From: Streptomyces olivaceoviridis | Lineage (GTDB): Bacteria; Actinomycetota; Actinomycetes; Streptomycetales; Streptomycetaceae | DNA: 64,000 bases | Direction of reading: 5' to 3' | Assembly (NCBI RefSeq): GCF_014650115.1 | Contig: NZ_BMUI01000008.1 | Span: 186,001 to 250,000 of the forward strand | Shown here: positions 63,806 to 64,000 of the stretch, piece after piece | How positions within the stretch are numbered: the stretch's first letter is position 1 | Layout: the number at the start of each line of letters is the position of its first letter | Made by a program: the position numbers and the translations under genes | Notes under the pieces: generated by a model | The model's database searches: none | Told to the model about the DNA's origin: nothing | What the model saw: the letters and a program-made list of their open reading frames with translations, nothing else

Positions 63806-64000
63806 CGAGCGGGTCGGTGGAGAACGACCGGGTCCCAGGCCACCGAGCGGGTCGGTTGAGACCGGGCGTAGGGGTTGCCCTCTAGCGCGCCGGGAGACCG
63901 GGCGGAGGGATCGCCCCCTAGCACGCCGGGAGACCCGGCGGAGGGGACTGGCCCCAACCCACCGGCCGAGATCCGGCGGAAGGACTGACCCCCAGCCCGC
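63806..64000. repeat. 36-38-bp imperfect tandem repeat array reaching the window end
   Basis: At least five units aligned on a GAGA(A/C)C or GAGATCC core at 63820, 63858, 63894, 63930 and 63968, spaced 38, 36, 36 and 38 bases. Each has a G-rich then C-rich half around that core, so several units form small hairpins (for example GCCGGG-AGA-CCCGGC near 63925). CGAGCGGGTCGGT opens the first two units (63806 and 63844). The array continues off the right edge. No coding frame stands out. Confidence 0.7.

Noticed and set aside
63806..64000. CRISPR array
   Set aside because: Units abut with no unique spacers and differ from one another; no cas gene is near.

Overview
The window looks like chromosomal DNA of a Streptomyces (or a very close actinomycete). 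It has very high G+C, many GTG starts, stop/start overlaps of the ATGA and GTGA type, and families typical of that genus: DUF1876, DUF1931, DUF6479 and DUF326 proteins, STAS/ANTAR/GAF and SpoIIE-phosphatase signalling proteins, and a PucR/CdaR regulator. I saw no rRNA, tRNA, insertion sequence, phage gene or CRISPR array. No species can be named from this.

Region 1 (1-19.3 kb) is a stress island. It holds DUF1876, a CBS-BON protein, a three-domain DUF1918/helix-turn-helix/flavin-oxidase fusion, a tandem universal stress protein and a GH65 phosphorylase. Next comes a minus-strand operon of eight tightly packed genes (15001 down to 5966): dnaK, grpE, a CbpA-type dnaJ, a CbpM-like MerR protein, clpB, a thioredoxin-2, a UBP zinc-finger protein and a cyclic-nucleotide-domain/thioredoxin-reductase-like fusion. 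The operon links disaggregation chaperones to redox proteins. A PucR/CdaR regulator diverges from it, followed by a LysR fragment, a DUF1931 protein and a DJ-1/PfpI protein.

Region 2 (19.4-24.4 kb) is a mix: an acyl-CoA dehydrogenase with a KstR-like operator, a Cys-rich copper-protein homologue, a DUF6479 membrane protein that may be leaderless, an RpiB-like isomerase, and two STAS regulators, one of them fused to ANTAR and GAF.

Region 3 (24.5-39.3 kb) is the most unusual part. A minus-strand operon of about 13.7 kb encodes the enzymes of nucleotide-activated heptose synthesis (GmhA, bifunctional HldE, GmhB), two GT9 heptosyltransferase-family enzymes, five other glycosyltransferases, a carbamoyltransferase and a UXS-like nucleotide-sugar SDR. 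A polysaccharide-pyruvyl-transferase-family gene is divergent from it. In a monoderm without LPS, this suggests a heptose-containing, possibly carbamoylated and pyruvylated envelope glycopolymer or exopolysaccharide. GmhA and GmhB carry long repeat tails (collagen-like in GmhA), and a two-tier hairpin sits just before the first start codon of the operon.

Region 4 (39.4-48.8 kb) is metabolic: hemerythrin, small membrane proteins, a cytochrome P450, a coupled beta-phosphoglucomutase/GH65 phosphorylase pair, an LCM-type methyltransferase, and a dhaKLM operon closed by a clear terminator.

Region 5 (49-64 kb) holds a secreted GH75 chitosanase, a fibronectin-III lipoprotein with a DasR-like operator at its promoter, PadR and a 2,4-dienoyl-CoA-reductase-type enzyme, a multi-sensor SpoIIE phosphatase, a HemK-like methyltransferase, a MarR/YhgE-like divergent pair with clear operators, a GNAT protein, and a sulfite-oxidase-fold molybdoenzyme with its flavin reductase. 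The right edge runs into an imperfect 36-38-bp tandem repeat array. In-frame minisatellites (18, 36 and 39 bp units) recur through the window.
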